Source: Knufia peltigerae
Lineage: Eukaryota; Ascomycota; Eurotiomycetes; Chaetothyriales; Trichomeriaceae
Length of the DNA stretch: 64,000 bases
Direction: 5' to 3'
Assembly: GCA_030247855.1 (NCBI GenBank)
Contig: JAPDRN010000058.1
Coordinates: 1-64,000, forward strand
Position 1 is the first letter of the stretch. Each line of letters opens with the position of its first letter. A program made the translations under genes and the position numbers. A model generated the notes under the pieces. That model was not told the origin of the DNA and made no database searches. It saw only the letters and a program-made list of their open reading frames with translations. Below are positions 1 to 10,980 of the stretch, in pieces.

Positions 1-71
<71 letters not shown>

Positions 72-77
72 TTGTTG
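1..77. repeat. (TGTTGC)n microsatellite at the window edge
   Basis: About eleven perfect TGTTGC units followed by a degenerate TGT/TTG tail. On the minus strand the repeat reads CAA/CAG (poly-Gln) in one frame. In another frame an ATG at 82 is followed by alternating Asn-Ser codons running off the left edge. It may be the start or a low-complexity part of a gene lying to the left, or an untranslated microsatellite; the window does not decide. Confidence 0.9.
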
Positions 78-488
78 GCCATGCTTGCTTCTGTGACCCT
101 TATTCATGCTCTAGCCTGACGACAAACAACAAGCCCTTTACTCCTGAAGTGTTCCGCCTTGTCTCTGCACGAGGCTGTCGGTTAATTCTCGGTTGATATT
201 AGTCTGAAATTTTTCCCGTCGTGGACTCAGCCCGGCTTCCTTTGGGGAGTATGACATACTCTGTTGTAGTCCTGCGACGATGGAGACAAGAAAGCGACAG
301 GCAAAGCGTGGCGATCACAACACAAAAGTCTCACTTCCCTCTCACGTCAAATGTTACAGCGTGTGAATGCCACTAGCAGAGAGTCAAAGGTTTAGGTAGA
401 GCAGACCTGTCAGTCTTGTTCTGTGTCGGGGGTGACATCAATATTGTGAGTTGGGTATCTAGATACGTTTCTATACACATCTACATGA
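78..488. other. Intergenic, 3' flank of the Rmd1-type gene
   Basis: No supported gene. The stretch lies beyond the stop codon of the minus-strand gene that ends at 489 and beyond the edge microsatellite. Short reading frames here have no recognisable content. Confidence 0.6.
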
Positions 489-1889
489 CTATTCATCGCC
501 CTCCTCCAAAATTCTATCTGTCTCTTGTTTCTTAGAGGAGTAGCGGCCTCTTCTCCTGCCGTCTTTCCAAACCTCCTCCCAGAACCCTTCTTTCCATAAT
601 CGCAAAACCTCAAAGCCGACCTCGACTGCGATGAGCACGATGATCATCCACTCGAGGAACAAGCCGTGCTTCTCGCTCAATCTCTCCCGAAGAACGGTGG
701 CGATCTCCGCGGCATAGTCCATCTTCTCGTTCAACACCTTGATTCGGATCCCGACGTCCAAAGCCCGGCCAACTTGGTCGTAATAGTTTTCCAGATTCAA
801 ATCGTGGCGAGAATCCCAGAATATGTCCGGCAACGAGTCCGTGAGCTCGGAGTAGAGGTTCAGTTGGGCGCGGAGGAGAAGAAGTTGGCCTGTCTTGCGC
901 AGGATGAAACCACGGGACAATTTGAAGGGGAGGCGCGAGCCTTTGGAAAGAAGAGCGGGAATGTCGGCGGTCGAAGTGAGATATGTGGACAAGTTTGTCT
1001 CGAGAACTGCCAGTTTCGTGCTACGTGCGAAGCCAGACGAGAAGGCGATCTTGGTGAGCACCGTGTCCACCGATTGGTACTGAAACTCTTCACCCGGCAG
1101 GTCAGAGCCGGAGTTGTTGTGCTTCGTACCTAGTATGATTGTCTCGCCCCGGATGAGGCTGTCTTTACGTGTTGCATCTTCAATATAGTCTAGATCTTCG
1201 GTTTCGATAGGCTCTTTGTGAGGATTTTCTGCCGCGGGCAGAAGCGTCCGCGTCGCAAAGTACGATGTGAAACCTTCTGGAAGTGCCCAGGTGACGAGTG
1301 TGCCGGAAGGGAATATGAAGGCATCTCCGACCTCGGTAGATGAAAGGTCAACGGCAGCTGGGTTCGTCGAGCGGTAGATCGAAGATATAGGGATCTGAAC
1401 GTGGACGACCTGGGGGAAGAGGCCGGTGCCGAGAGGGTCGGGCTCGTAGCCCTTGCTGCGTAGGATATCGACGACTTTATTTAGGTCGAATGTATCGGCA
1501 ACGGCGTATGCTGTGACCAACTTGGGCGTGCCAATATCCTCTTGGGGCTTTCCGCCCGAGCGGACAAGATTGCCTGCTTTTGAACGTTGTGCCTCGAGGC
1601 CGATCCTGCGCAGGGAGGTTTTGGTGCCGGCAAATCGTGCTGTTTTCCTCTTCTGCGCTTGTATGGATGCCGTGTCTTCTTTTGCATCATCTTTCAACTG
1701 AGCAAACTGGCTGAGAAGGGCAGGGTTCGAGGAGAAGAACTCCCGGCGCCGGGGACGCTGGAATATGGGAGATGCATGGAGCGGGCGCAAGCCAGGCTGG
1801 CGGACGGCGTCGTAGCCAGACCTTCGACAGCTTAAGCAGACATACTGACTACCCAAAGCCAAAGTTGGCCGCACCGAAGTCGGGCGCAT
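489..1889 (-). CDS. Mitochondrial Rmd1/RMND1-type (DUF155) membrane protein
   Basis: Single exon, 466 residues, ATG at 1889. The first 60 or so residues are rich in Arg and Ser and poor in acidic residues, as expected of a mitochondrial presequence. The middle (about 120-400) resembles the DUF155 family (yeast Rmd1, Rmd8 and Mrx10/YDR282C; human RMND1). A hydrophobic segment near residues 415-437 (MIIVLIAVEVGF) is a single membrane anchor followed by a basic tail. Mitochondrial members support mitochondrial gene expression and are thought to sit in the inner membrane. The presequence makes the Mrx10/RMND1 branch more likely than cytosolic Rmd1. It shares a 267-bp divergent promoter with VPS41. 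Confidence 0.85.
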   Translation of the reverse strand: MRPTSVRPTLALGSQYVCLSCRRSGYDAVRQPGLRPLHASPIFQRPRRREFFSSNPALLSQFAQLKDDAKEDTASIQAQKRKTARFAGTKTSLRRIGLEAQRSKAGNLVRSGGKPQEDIGTPKLVTAYAVADTFDLNKVVDILRSKGYEPDPLGTGLFPQVVHVQIPISSIYRSTNPAAVDLSSTEVGDAFIFPSGTLVTWALPEGFTSYFATRTLLPAAENPHKEPIETEDLDYIEDATRKDSLIRGETIILGTKHNNSGSDLPGEEFQYQSVDTVLTKIAFSSGFARSTKLAVLETNLSTYLTSTADIPALLSKGSRLPFKLSRGFILRKTGQLLLLRAQLNLYSELTDSLPDIFWDSRHDLNLENYYDQVGRALDVGIRIKVLNEKMDYAAEIATVLRERLSEKHGLFLEWMIIVLIAVEVGFEVLRLWKEGFWEEVWKDGRRRGRYSSKKQETDRILEEGDE

Positions 1890-2156
1890 GTTTCACGTAT
1901 GCATACCTACCCGAGCAACGAAGCATTTTCCCGGAAATGCATACATGCATCTTAAAACTTTCCCGACCACATTTGATGATTCTAATGTTTCGCAGTACAA
2001 GTCTTGCAGGTGCTACGGTGGATCTTGTGGCCATTTGGACTTCCCTCGGCGCTCGTCATTCTGTATTGGAGTCTCGATTGCCAGCACTGCTCCGCATGAG
2101 CACGTTCTAGCAGTTCTTGAACAGATGACGCGATAGCGCCTGACCTTGTCCCCTTG
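1890..2156. promoter_or_regulatory. Divergent promoter, Rmd1-type gene / VPS41
   Basis: 267 bp between the two ATGs on opposite strands, so both 5' UTRs and both promoters must lie here. I see no clear TATA box; this is inferred from gene orientation only. Confidence 0.5.
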
Positions 2157-5100
2157 ATGGCCGCTGGAGATGGCTCGTCTGAGCCGGGCAACGAGGAGAA
2201 GCCTCAAAATGAGACCGAAACGCCTGGGAAGCCCACAAAAGCAGAGTCGACTGCGGACGAGTCCCAAGACGACGAGGAAGACGAAGAAGAGGAAGAGCCA
2301 CAGCTGAAATATGCCACCTTGACAAAAACTGTGAGCCCAATATATCGCAATGGAGATGCGACAAGTACTTTCCTGGTAGCAGGGGATAAAATGGCAAGTA
2401 GAAAACTCAGCCCCTCTAAATGCTAGACTCCTCCTAATATACATACTCGCTAGATCGTTGGAACTCATAATGGGAACATCGTAAGCCAGCCTCTTTCCAT
2501 TATTGTAAATGCTGGCTGACATAGGGAACAGCACGTCTTCTCCTTGCCCTCCTTCAGTCCGTTGAGAGTATATCATGCGCACACCGCCAGCGTATCTGCG
2601 ATCTCAATATCCCCTCCCATTCCTCCTATCTCGATCCTTCGACCAGACCCTCCTCCCAAGCCGACGGCTGATCATCCACTCTCAAGGAGTAGATCGCCCA
2701 CAGGCTCTCCTGCAGGGAAAGGGAAACAGCAGCAACAATTACCACCCGTGCCGAATACTCCTTCGAACCAGATCTACATAGCCACGTCCTCCATCGACGG
2801 TAATGTCTGTATCGCTTCGCTGGTGGATGCTCGAGATGTCCAACTACGCAACTTCGGCCGGCCGGTGCAGAGCGTTGCACTCTCGCCTGAATACAAGTCA
2901 GACCGGAGCTACTTGTCTGGCGGCCAGGCTGGTAGTTTGGTATTAACAACTGGAGGGCAGGCTGGGAAAAGCGCAAATGCGACTACAACTGGTACGGCGG
3001 CGGCCGCCTCGGGCTGGTTGGGCTCACTAGGACTGGGTGCCAATACGGGTACAGACAAGGTCCTGCACAGTGGAGAAGGCATCATTAGCACAGTCAAGTG
3101 GTCCCTCTCCGGGAAATACGTTCTCTGGGTCAATGAACATGGCATCAAGATCAAGAGATCGCAATTGAAGCTAGATACTAGCGAATCAGGAACTGAATGG
3201 AAGACGATGAGCCACATCGACAGACCAGCTCGACCAGGATGGGAAGACATGGCGGGCGTATGGAAGGCTCGAGCTGAATGGATCGACAGAGATAACTTGG
3301 AGATCGTTGATGAGTCGCCTACAAACGCCGCCAACGGAACTCCATCGAAGTCAGGCCTTAACAAGGTCAAAGTGGAGGAGGTTCTAGTTGGCTGGGGAGA
3401 CTCAGCCTGGATCATCAAGGTGTATCCTGGGACCGCAGAGGGCTCGGGGCACAAAACTGGACGCGCAGAGGTCGCTACGATGCAAGTAAACTCATTTCCG
3501 GGAGGAGCATTTGCTAACTTTCGACAGTATACGATTTGATGACTGTACTATATCTGGAATTTCGCTTTATACCCCAAATCTGCTTTTGGTACTTGCATAT
3601 ATGGAGAAGAAAGGGCCCAGCCTGGCTTCTCAAGGTAATGGAGAAGGGAAAAAGGGCCGTCGGACGCGTCACAATGCATTAGAACCGGAGCTGCGTCTCG
3701 TCGATATTCATACCAAAGAGGAGATTGACACGGATACTCTAACCGTGAGTAGATATGAGACATTGTCAGCCTCAGATTATCATCTAGGCGTTCTCCCTCC
3801 AGTCAGGGTGCCATCCTTCATGGTACAAAAGGGCTATCTTGGTGCACTTGGCTCAGGCATGAGCACCGTCGGTTCAAGTCTCTACACCGGAGTGGAAACT
3901 GTAGGGCAAGGCGTCTGGGATGCCACCATGTTTGGACCACGAATGTTGGGTGCGAATCGGATTTTCAGTGGTGCTGATAGCATCAAGAGTGGCACGACTG
4001 GGCCGGAACGTGGAAGTACTAGGGATCGGAAATATCTAGCTGGCTGGATTCCTGGATTGGGGTCGGCTGACGCTACGACGGAGGAAGAAACACCACTGAC
4101 TACGGCACAAAGCATGAAGATCTTCATTCTCAGCCCCTATGACTGTATAGTGGCGGTCAAGCGCAATCTCAATGACAGGATGCAGTGGCTGATAAGTGTT
4201 AAGCGTTATCAGCAAGCATGGGAGCTAGTCGATGATCATCCTGAAGCTGCAGGAAGCTCTCTCGAAAGCCCCGAAACAGAAAGTCCTCCAACTCCATCCA
4301 AAGCAAGCTCGACAGCAAGATCTGCCACAGGGACACTCTCAAGCCCCGACAAAAGCCGTCAGCATGCGACGTTGGCTGAATTCTTCAATGATTCAAATTC
4401 CATGACGAGCTCAGCACAAGCGAAGTCTAAGGGCAAGTTTTCGGCCGCAGAGAAAGAAAAGCGAAGGATAGGCGAACTCTGGTTGAAACAGCTGACTGAT
4501 GCAAACAATTGGCAGGAAGCTGGGGAAGTGGCTGCAAAAGTTCTCAACACAACTACACGGTGGGAGCATTGGATCTGGCGTTTCATCAAAAGGCAGAAGT
4601 TTGATGAGATATCGCCATATGTGCCCACCTTAGAACTGACACCCCCTCTACCGTCATCTATTTATGAGATCATCCTCGGATTCTATGTTGAGACAGACAA
4701 AGCCCGGTTCAAAGAACTACTTGATCAGTGGCCGTCTGATCTCTTTGAAATCAGCAGCATTACCACGGCTATCGAGGATCAACTTCGTTCCGGGGGTGCG
4801 CTGAAGGCTTCGGATGATTGGAGACTCTTACAAGAAGGCCTGGCTAAATTGTTCCTGGCCGACGGACGTTACAATGATGCCTTGAAATGTTATATCCACC
4901 TTCAGGATGCAGACACTGCTCTATCACTCATCAAAGAACACCATTTGGTCGAGGCAATAGCTGATGATATCCCCAGCTTTGTCACCCTCAGAGTAACCCC
5001 AGATCAGTTGAAATCCGCATCTACAGGCGAACTAGACGAATTTTCTGTGGACTCTATCCAACTGCTTGTGGACGAAGCTACTGCCGGCGTTGTTGAAGCT

Positions 5101-6195
5101 GACGAAGTTGTCTCCCAATTGAGTACTTCCAAGCTAAGGCCATTTTTGTACTTTTATTTCCGCGCTTTGTGGCGAGGAGAAGGTTCAAATAGCGTGGCTA
5201 AAGGCCCACGGGTCGGCCATTCAGCAGTTGCAACGGCCTTGATTGCCGACACCGGCAAGCAGCTAGTGGAACAATTTGCAGATACTGCTGTCGAACTGTT
5301 CTCGGAATACGATCGATCATTACTCATGGACTTCCTCCAGACATCGACAGCGTATACTTTCGAAAAGGCAGTGAAGCTGTGTGAGAAGAAACACTATATC
5401 GAGGAGCTAGTGTTTTTACTCAGCAAGACCGGTCAGATGAAGAAAGCTCTGTTTTTGATCATCGATGATCTCAAAGATGCGAAAAAGGCGATAGCGTTTG
5501 CAAAGGAACAGGACGATAAAGGCCTATGGGATGACCTGTTGGAGTATAGCATGTCTCGACCACGATTCATCTCAGAACTCCTCGCTGAGGTCGGAACGGC
5601 GATCGACCCAATAACCCTGGTCAAACGTATCCCGAGCGGCCTCGAGGTAGAGGGTCTGAAGGATGGATTGAGGAAGATGCTTCGTGAATATGATTTGCAG
5701 GATAGCATCAGCTCGGGCGTGGCAAGAGTGCTGAGCAGCGAGGTTGCCGTTGGCATGGAGACTCTCAGACGGGGTCGACGGAAGGGCATCAAGTTTGAGG
5801 TGATGCCACATCATCACCGAAAGCCCGTACACGATGCGGAGCATGTCGCAGATGACGCTGAAAAGGGGACAATCCCTGAAGAGGCTGTACAGAAACTCGA
5901 GGTTGAACCAGGTCGCTGTGCAAGCTGTCATAGGGTCTTTATTCAAGATGAGAAGGAGACACTGGTGGGGTTTGCGTGTGGTCATGTATATCACGTTTCG
6001 CACTTGTTACACGGACCGGAGGCGGAGGGGGACGAAGCTCCTTTACCGGATTCCGCCACGAGGAGGGACCGTGACAGCGAAGGAGCGCTGGACGATTTCA
6101 GGTTCTCGAGGAGCGTCGGGCCAAAGGTCACAAACGCGCGGCTTTTAAAGGACAAGATTCAGGCGGTGGGTGGGTGTAGAATTTGTAAAACATAG
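2157..6195 (+). CDS. vps41: Vps41, HOPS complex subunit
   Basis: Vps41 is a HOPS subunit that tethers membranes at the vacuole/late endosome and acts in AP-3 traffic. Exons 2157-2393, 2454-2480, 2532-3481 and 3528-6195 give 1293 residues. An acidic N-terminus (about 1-50) is followed by a WD-like propeller beginning LKYATLTK and FLVAGDKM-IVGTHNGNI-HVFSLP. A helical-repeat region follows, and the last ~95 residues form a RING-H2 (CASC, CGHVYHVSH, CRICKT end). Introns 1 and 3 appear to be GC-AG (donor GCAAGT both times); the third has a GCTAACT branch site and is 46 bp. Standard GT donors break the frame or would leave a 22-bp intron. Exon 2 is only 27 bp. Confidence 0.95.
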
Positions 6196-7117
6196 GCAAA
6201 AGGAACAGAGAAACATGAATTGACCGCAAGATCTGTCCCAAAGATGTTGATGAGAAGATGGTTATATACATACTGGGCATATCATGCGACGTGAAACAAG
6301 TGAACGACATGAAAGCAACCGAGCGGTGTCTATATAGTGCGTAAGAGGTTGTCCATGAACGAACAAAACCCCCAGTATCATTGTCGTTGTACTAGCTAGG
6401 TATTCGTTTCTCCATGGCGGTTCATGATATCCATGATGCTAACGGGAACTCAGTCCTTGTGACACCCTTGAAAGAGTCGATCCGGAATGAATGGCGGACG
6501 CAAGTCAACCCATATCGACTTTGCACGTGTCGGGGTTCTTGTGCCATTACCATCCATCAAGAAGCAACGATGAAGCCGTCCAAGACGAGTGTCATGGCAC
6601 CCGGAGAATAGCGGCGATCGTGACCTGCCTGCCTGCCACCTGTGTTTCGCTTGCGCCCTGGTGGCGATCAACACAATGCTTCATGTAGAGGCATACTCGA
6701 GGAAGAGCTAGATGCCACAGGTTCATAATGTGCCTCGGGAGATCATGGATCACTGATCCAAGGTGGTATTGCTAGAGCGGTCCAGTCGACGGGAGATTTT
6801 TGGAGATAGACAGGGAGAGATGCGGCGATCGTAATGTTGTCTTGCTTTCTTGCCGTGGCCACGAATCCCCTGAATACATGTGGAGGATGGACAGGGGGGC
6901 GCGGTGTGAGACAGCGTTGTATTGTCAGCCTTCATGTTGCACCAAGAGCGTTCGCGCGTCCGTGTGACTTTGATGTTGAAGGGACTCTCGCCTCTAGTCA
7001 TAAAACGCGACCGAAGTTGATCGAGTCACGGCGCTGATCCGGCCGCAGGCCTTCAGTTTTCCGACTCGATGCATCATTTGAGGCATATTTGAGTTCAATT
7101 TTTGAAAGAACCTAATT
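6196..7117. other. Intergenic between convergent VPS41 and TFB2
   Basis: 922 bp between two convergent stop codons, so it holds only 3' UTRs and terminators. Short frames in it (for example 6414-6611) show no domain and no codon preference. No gene seen. Confidence 0.6.
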
Positions 7118-8620
7118 TCATCCTTGGGCACTGGCTTTCCTATCCGCCATGAACTGCCGTACACCTTCAATGCGGTTCACGAAAAACATGCGCTTCTTGT
7201 CGCTCTTCCAAACCAACACACCGGTCTCGTCGGCATAGCGGCTCGGAGCCTCATAGTCGGCGTTGTTGGAGAAGTCCTTGAGTAAAAAACCATGCGTGGT
7301 CGTCATTCTGTCGCGTTCCAGCTGCCAGAGATGGATCTGATCCAATATGGTGGCGGGGAGGATGGGAACAACGCGTCCCTGGTCGGTGTTGCGGGCCTGC
7401 AGCTGAGCTTGCTCGGCTTGTGCGTGCCGGCGCATCTGCGGATGGGCATGTGCCGTCAGGTACGAGATGATTTGTTCGGCGGTGATTCCAGCTTGTACTG
7501 CACGCTGGACCGATGACTTGCTCATTTTCCCGGCGACAAGATTTGGATGGCGAGAGCGAAGATTGACAAAGAGTGACAGCAAAGCAATCTGCAGTGGTGA
7601 CGAGGTGTAAGCGTAGACGCGATAATTGGTCTCCACGATGATGAAACCCTTGGAAGCACCTGAAGAAGAAGAAGGAGACAGGGAAGAGCCTATGGTGGTA
7701 TTGGTTGCCGACAGTGCCGTGGCAGAGTCGGATGTGAGAGTTGTAGCCAGGCGAGTTGGGTAGAAGTAGTCCACGGGTGTACCATCCTCGATAGTCGGCT
7801 GATACACGATTCCGAAAGATACGAGGTCGGAAAGACATCGCTGCTGAGTCTCGTCTAGCGTTGACGTCGAATATGCCTGTCCAAGCTCTAGAGACGACAC
7901 CAGGAAGAGGAACGACAAGACATCGACCTTGTCCATTTCAAAAACTTCGGCATTGTCAACATACAGAAACAGCAACGCCCAGATTTGCGTGTTGATGTCC
8001 TGGAGTACGAAGGCGAATCCTTCCTTTGTGATCTTTGCGGCTTGCCCACGGCTGTACGTTCCTGAGACTTCGATGAGGTGACCCGCTTTGAGTAGCTCGA
8101 TGACTCCAGGCGAAGGCTCAATTGCGGTCTGCTTTGTGTCGAGCGGCGTGGCTGACGATCCCACCATGTATCCCAAGATTCCTTCCCATCGCTGGCGTGA
8201 ATATTCGTCCAGTTCTGGTATCGACACCCTGTCTTTGTCGGGAATTTTCGCAACTTGTCCAAATGACTTGCTCTCGCCGGCACCTGTCAATGCACTCCGA
8301 AGAGATCTAGCAAAGTCTGAAGTGAGGCTGTAGGCCTTTCCCGAGTTGAGGGTGACATCTCTGAAGATGTGATAGCGATGTAGTAGATCCAGGGCATGTT
8401 CTCGTTCGCCGCGGCTGCCATCCTTGACAAACATCTCCAGCTGTTTGACAGCCATAGGCTGCGGCATGTAAAGAAGCATCATCACGAATGTCTTCGCGAG
8501 GTTTGAGAGTCGTTTCCTGAAGATTGCAAGAGCAGATGCTGGGCTCCTGTACAGCCGATAAAACTGGGTTCCAGGCAGCGTTTCCAGGTATTCCCATGAT
8601 TGTAGAGTTGTGTCCGCCAT
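7118..8620 (-). CDS. tfb2: Tfb2, TFIIH subunit p52 (GTF2H4)
   Basis: Single exon, 500 residues, close to the family length. The product belongs to the core of TFIIH, where p52/Tfb2 anchors and stimulates the XPB/Ssl2 ATPase in promoter opening and nucleotide excision repair. Recognisable features are the N-terminal WEYLETLPGTQFYRLY segment, the basic RKRLSNLAKTFVMMLLYMPQP region, the central FIIVETNYRVYAYTSSPLQIALL block, and the C-terminal region near IHLWQLERDRM that binds Tfb5. It lies divergent to a Zn2Cys6 regulator. Nothing unusual is seen. Confidence 0.93.
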   Translation of the reverse strand: MADTTLQSWEYLETLPGTQFYRLYRSPASALAIFRKRLSNLAKTFVMMLLYMPQPMAVKQLEMFVKDGSRGEREHALDLLHRYHIFRDVTLNSGKAYSLTSDFARSLRSALTGAGESKSFGQVAKIPDKDRVSIPELDEYSRQRWEGILGYMVGSSATPLDTKQTAIEPSPGVIELLKAGHLIEVSGTYSRGQAAKITKEGFAFVLQDINTQIWALLFLYVDNAEVFEMDKVDVLSFLFLVSSLELGQAYSTSTLDETQQRCLSDLVSFGIVYQPTIEDGTPVDYFYPTRLATTLTSDSATALSATNTTIGSSLSPSSSSGASKGFIIVETNYRVYAYTSSPLQIALLSLFVNLRSRHPNLVAGKMSKSSVQRAVQAGITAEQIISYLTAHAHPQMRRHAQAEQAQLQARNTDQGRVVPILPATILDQIHLWQLERDRMTTTHGFLLKDFSNNADYEAPSRYADETGVLVWKSDKKRMFFVNRIEGVRQFMADRKASAQG

Positions 8621-9343
8621 CCTGCAGGGCCTCGACGATAGGTGTTAGAATATGTCGAACACGATCAAATCATGCCGTATTCAAGGTTGATTATGCACAT
8701 TGCCTGAATAGGATGGCTATCAGACCCCGCAAAGACAGAGAATTTGAGAGTGAATTGAAGATGGATGAGGTCTTGGTGAAACAGGCAACACAACGAAACA
8801 GCCGCAATATCAAAGAGCCTCGAGGCCAAGAGACGCTAAACTATTTTCGGTCGATGTCTGATCCTGTCCCATTTTCCACCCAGAATATTGTCTACGATCA
8901 ATGACCTTTACCTCCTTCATCTATCCCTCTGAGTGCTTGTAGTTGACTCTTGACATACTCACCCAGGGAATTCCATATAGGCACCCCAGTCCAACATAAA
9001 TAGAGCTGGTTGCTGTCGGCCTCACTTTACTCCGACATCCCAGTCACGTGTTAGAGAGGTCGGCTCAGGCCAATCAAGGCCAATACGCGACAAAGTACAG
9101 GCATCATGGGCGTAGCTTCATGCTTATTTCCACCGGCTGAGGCCACTAAACACCACCTAAAGCCTTGTTAACTCCGGGTGCCTCAAGTGAGTCTCTTCCT
9201 CCGCTTAAAGGCACAGCGTCGCACCAGACAGACGTCGCATTAAGTAGCTTCATGTCCGATCCGTTCATTCATCTTGTCCTAGGAATAGCAAGGAGCTGCT
9301 CAGAAAATTCCGAAAAGTTCGACTTGATGCTAAGTGTCTCACC
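8621..9343. promoter_or_regulatory. Divergent promoter, TFB2 / Zn2Cys6 regulator
   Basis: 723 bp separating two divergent ATGs; it holds both promoters and 5' UTRs. It includes an upstream ORF described separately (9252-9347). No other gene is supported. Confidence 0.5.
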
Positions 9344-9347
9344 ATGA
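9252..9347 (+). promoter_or_regulatory. uORF overlapping the regulator start as ATGA
   Basis: A 31-codon ATG ORF ends in TGA at 9345-9347, overlapping the ATG at 9344-9346 of the following gene. If it is transcribed in the leader, translation of the regulator would depend on reinitiation or leaky scanning. The overlap is visible; its use is inferred. Confidence 0.4.
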
Positions 9348-10687
9348 GCACTTCTCCCACGACTTGTCCACGGTCTTCTGTTGGCGACACGACTATCTCG
9401 AGGAAGAGAAAGATTCACAGGAAATCGCGGCTAGGGTGTCGAAATTGCAAACTTCGCCGGATCAAGTGCGACGAGCAGAGGCCTATGTGTGAGAAATGCA
9501 TCAGCTTCGGTGTGACTTGTAACTATAACTCGCTCATCCCGGATCTTCAACCCATTGCAGGTACCGCAGATAAGTCCGGCAGCGATCAAACAAGTGATGA
9601 GCGCCTCATCTCAACATGTTTCTCGGCCAATGAACAGGTGCTGAATATGGTGAACATCTACCTGAACATAGATCTGGACGGTGATGGTGCGCTCCAAAAA
9701 GACTTGACTAGGAACGACATGGACCGTCTACACAGATTTCAAGCAAGGACCATCACAACCATGGGGACCAAGTCGACTGCTCGCCTCTACCGCAAAGAGA
9801 TGATACACCTGGCCTTCAACCATCGATACCTCATGCATCTGGTCCAATACATGACCGCGTTACATGATCGCTTCTTGGCTGGCAAGGCTATTGCGAAACA
9901 GACGCCGGACGAAAACTATCACATGGCCCAAGGCCTGAGGGGTCTTCAGACTAAGCTCAATAATCCTCTAAGAGCCGAAGATAGGGATGCCTTGTTCGTA
10001 TCGGCATCTCTGATCGGCGTTATTACCTTCTTCTACATCGAAGCTGACTCAATGCATGATGTCTGGCCACTTGTCGACAGTGACCTGTCATGGGTGAGTC
10101 TCAGTGACGGCAAGAAAGCGATTTGGAGGGCGACCAACCCTCTGCGTACTGACAGCATATGGCGGCCGATTGCCGAAATATACGAGCGCGACTTGCTGTC
10201 TGCACAGAGCGTTACTCCAGAGCATGTTCTGTCGCCTTTCGACCATCTCTGCAGTGAGAAAGACGATTCGATAGAAGCTCTCATCAACCCATATCACAAA
10301 ACAGCAAAGTTTCTCATTTCATTGCTGGGACTGGAAATGAACGATTCCACTTGGATCAGATTTCTAGCCTTTATCTGTCATGTTGATCCTCCTTTCAAGA
10401 GACTGCTTGAAGTGAAAGACCCTTGGGCATTGATGATACTTGCATACTGGTTCATGAAGATATGTCGAGGGGCCTGGTGGGCGTCGACACGAGCCGTGGT
10501 TCAAGGACAAGCGATATGTCTATATTTGGAGCGTTACCATTCTGACGATCAAGATCTACAGAAAGCTATCCCTCTCGTAAAGAAGGAGCTGGAAACAGCC
10601 CAGAAAGAAGGTTGGGGAGGAATTGAAGATGTCTTGTATTTTGGGCCCGAATATGTACAGCATGTCAAGCCGGCAGGCGCGGTTTGA
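9344..10687 (+). CDS. Zn(II)2Cys6 transcription factor (Upc2-like layout)
   Basis: Single exon, 447 residues. The binuclear zinc cluster uses C32, C35, C42, C49, C52 and C59 with the basic spacing KLRRIKCDEQRP. It is preceded by an Arg/Lys-rich patch (RKRKIHRKSR) that can serve as a nuclear localisation signal. The remainder is helical with no second catalytic domain. The short length and C-terminal helical region with Trp-rich stretches (MKICRGAWWASTRAVVQGQ) resemble the Upc2/fungal_trans_2 group rather than long Gal4-type proteins. Targets cannot be told from sequence. A uORF precedes it. Confidence 0.85.
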   Translation: MSTSPTTCPRSSVGDTTISRKRKIHRKSRLGCRNCKLRRIKCDEQRPMCEKCISFGVTCNYNSLIPDLQPIAGTADKSGSDQTSDERLISTCFSANEQVLNMVNIYLNIDLDGDGALQKDLTRNDMDRLHRFQARTITTMGTKSTARLYRKEMIHLAFNHRYLMHLVQYMTALHDRFLAGKAIAKQTPDENYHMAQGLRGLQTKLNNPLRAEDRDALFVSASLIGVITFFYIEADSMHDVWPLVDSDLSWVSLSDGKKAIWRATNPLRTDSIWRPIAEIYERDLLSAQSVTPEHVLSPFDHLCSEKDDSIEALINPYHKTAKFLISLLGLEMNDSTWIRFLAFICHVDPPFKRLLEVKDPWALMILAYWFMKICRGAWWASTRAVVQGQAICLYLERYHSDDQDLQKAIPLVKKELETAQKEGWGGIEDVLYFGPEYVQHVKPAGAV

Positions 10688-10980
10688 TCAGAATCTTCCA
10701 AGACAGCTTTACGATGATGATAATGATACTCAACTCCCACAACACCCTTTTCTCCAGCTATGGAAATCGATGCTGTGGTAGCCATCAAGTGTAAGGCGCT
10801 GCACGAGTACGGAGTGTTTATCAGCAGCCTCAGTCTGACAGACGTCATTTTTACCCGGGGCATAGTTTCCCCGGATCCGGACTTGACCACTTCCAAGCCC
10901 ATTTACGGAATACTTCATACTTCTTTAGCTGAACTCGTTCGAAGGTGTAACGAGCTATAATACGAATACAAAAGCCAACT

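Noticed and set aside
3484..3507. GT donor alternative for VPS41 intron 3
   Set aside because: A GT donor with an in-frame acceptor leaves about 22 bp, shorter than any intron here; the GC donor gives 46 bp with a good branch site.
3748..3770. Possible intron at GTGAGT in VPS41
   Set aside because: The frame runs through and codes TVSRYETLSASDYHLGV, expected Vps41 sequence.
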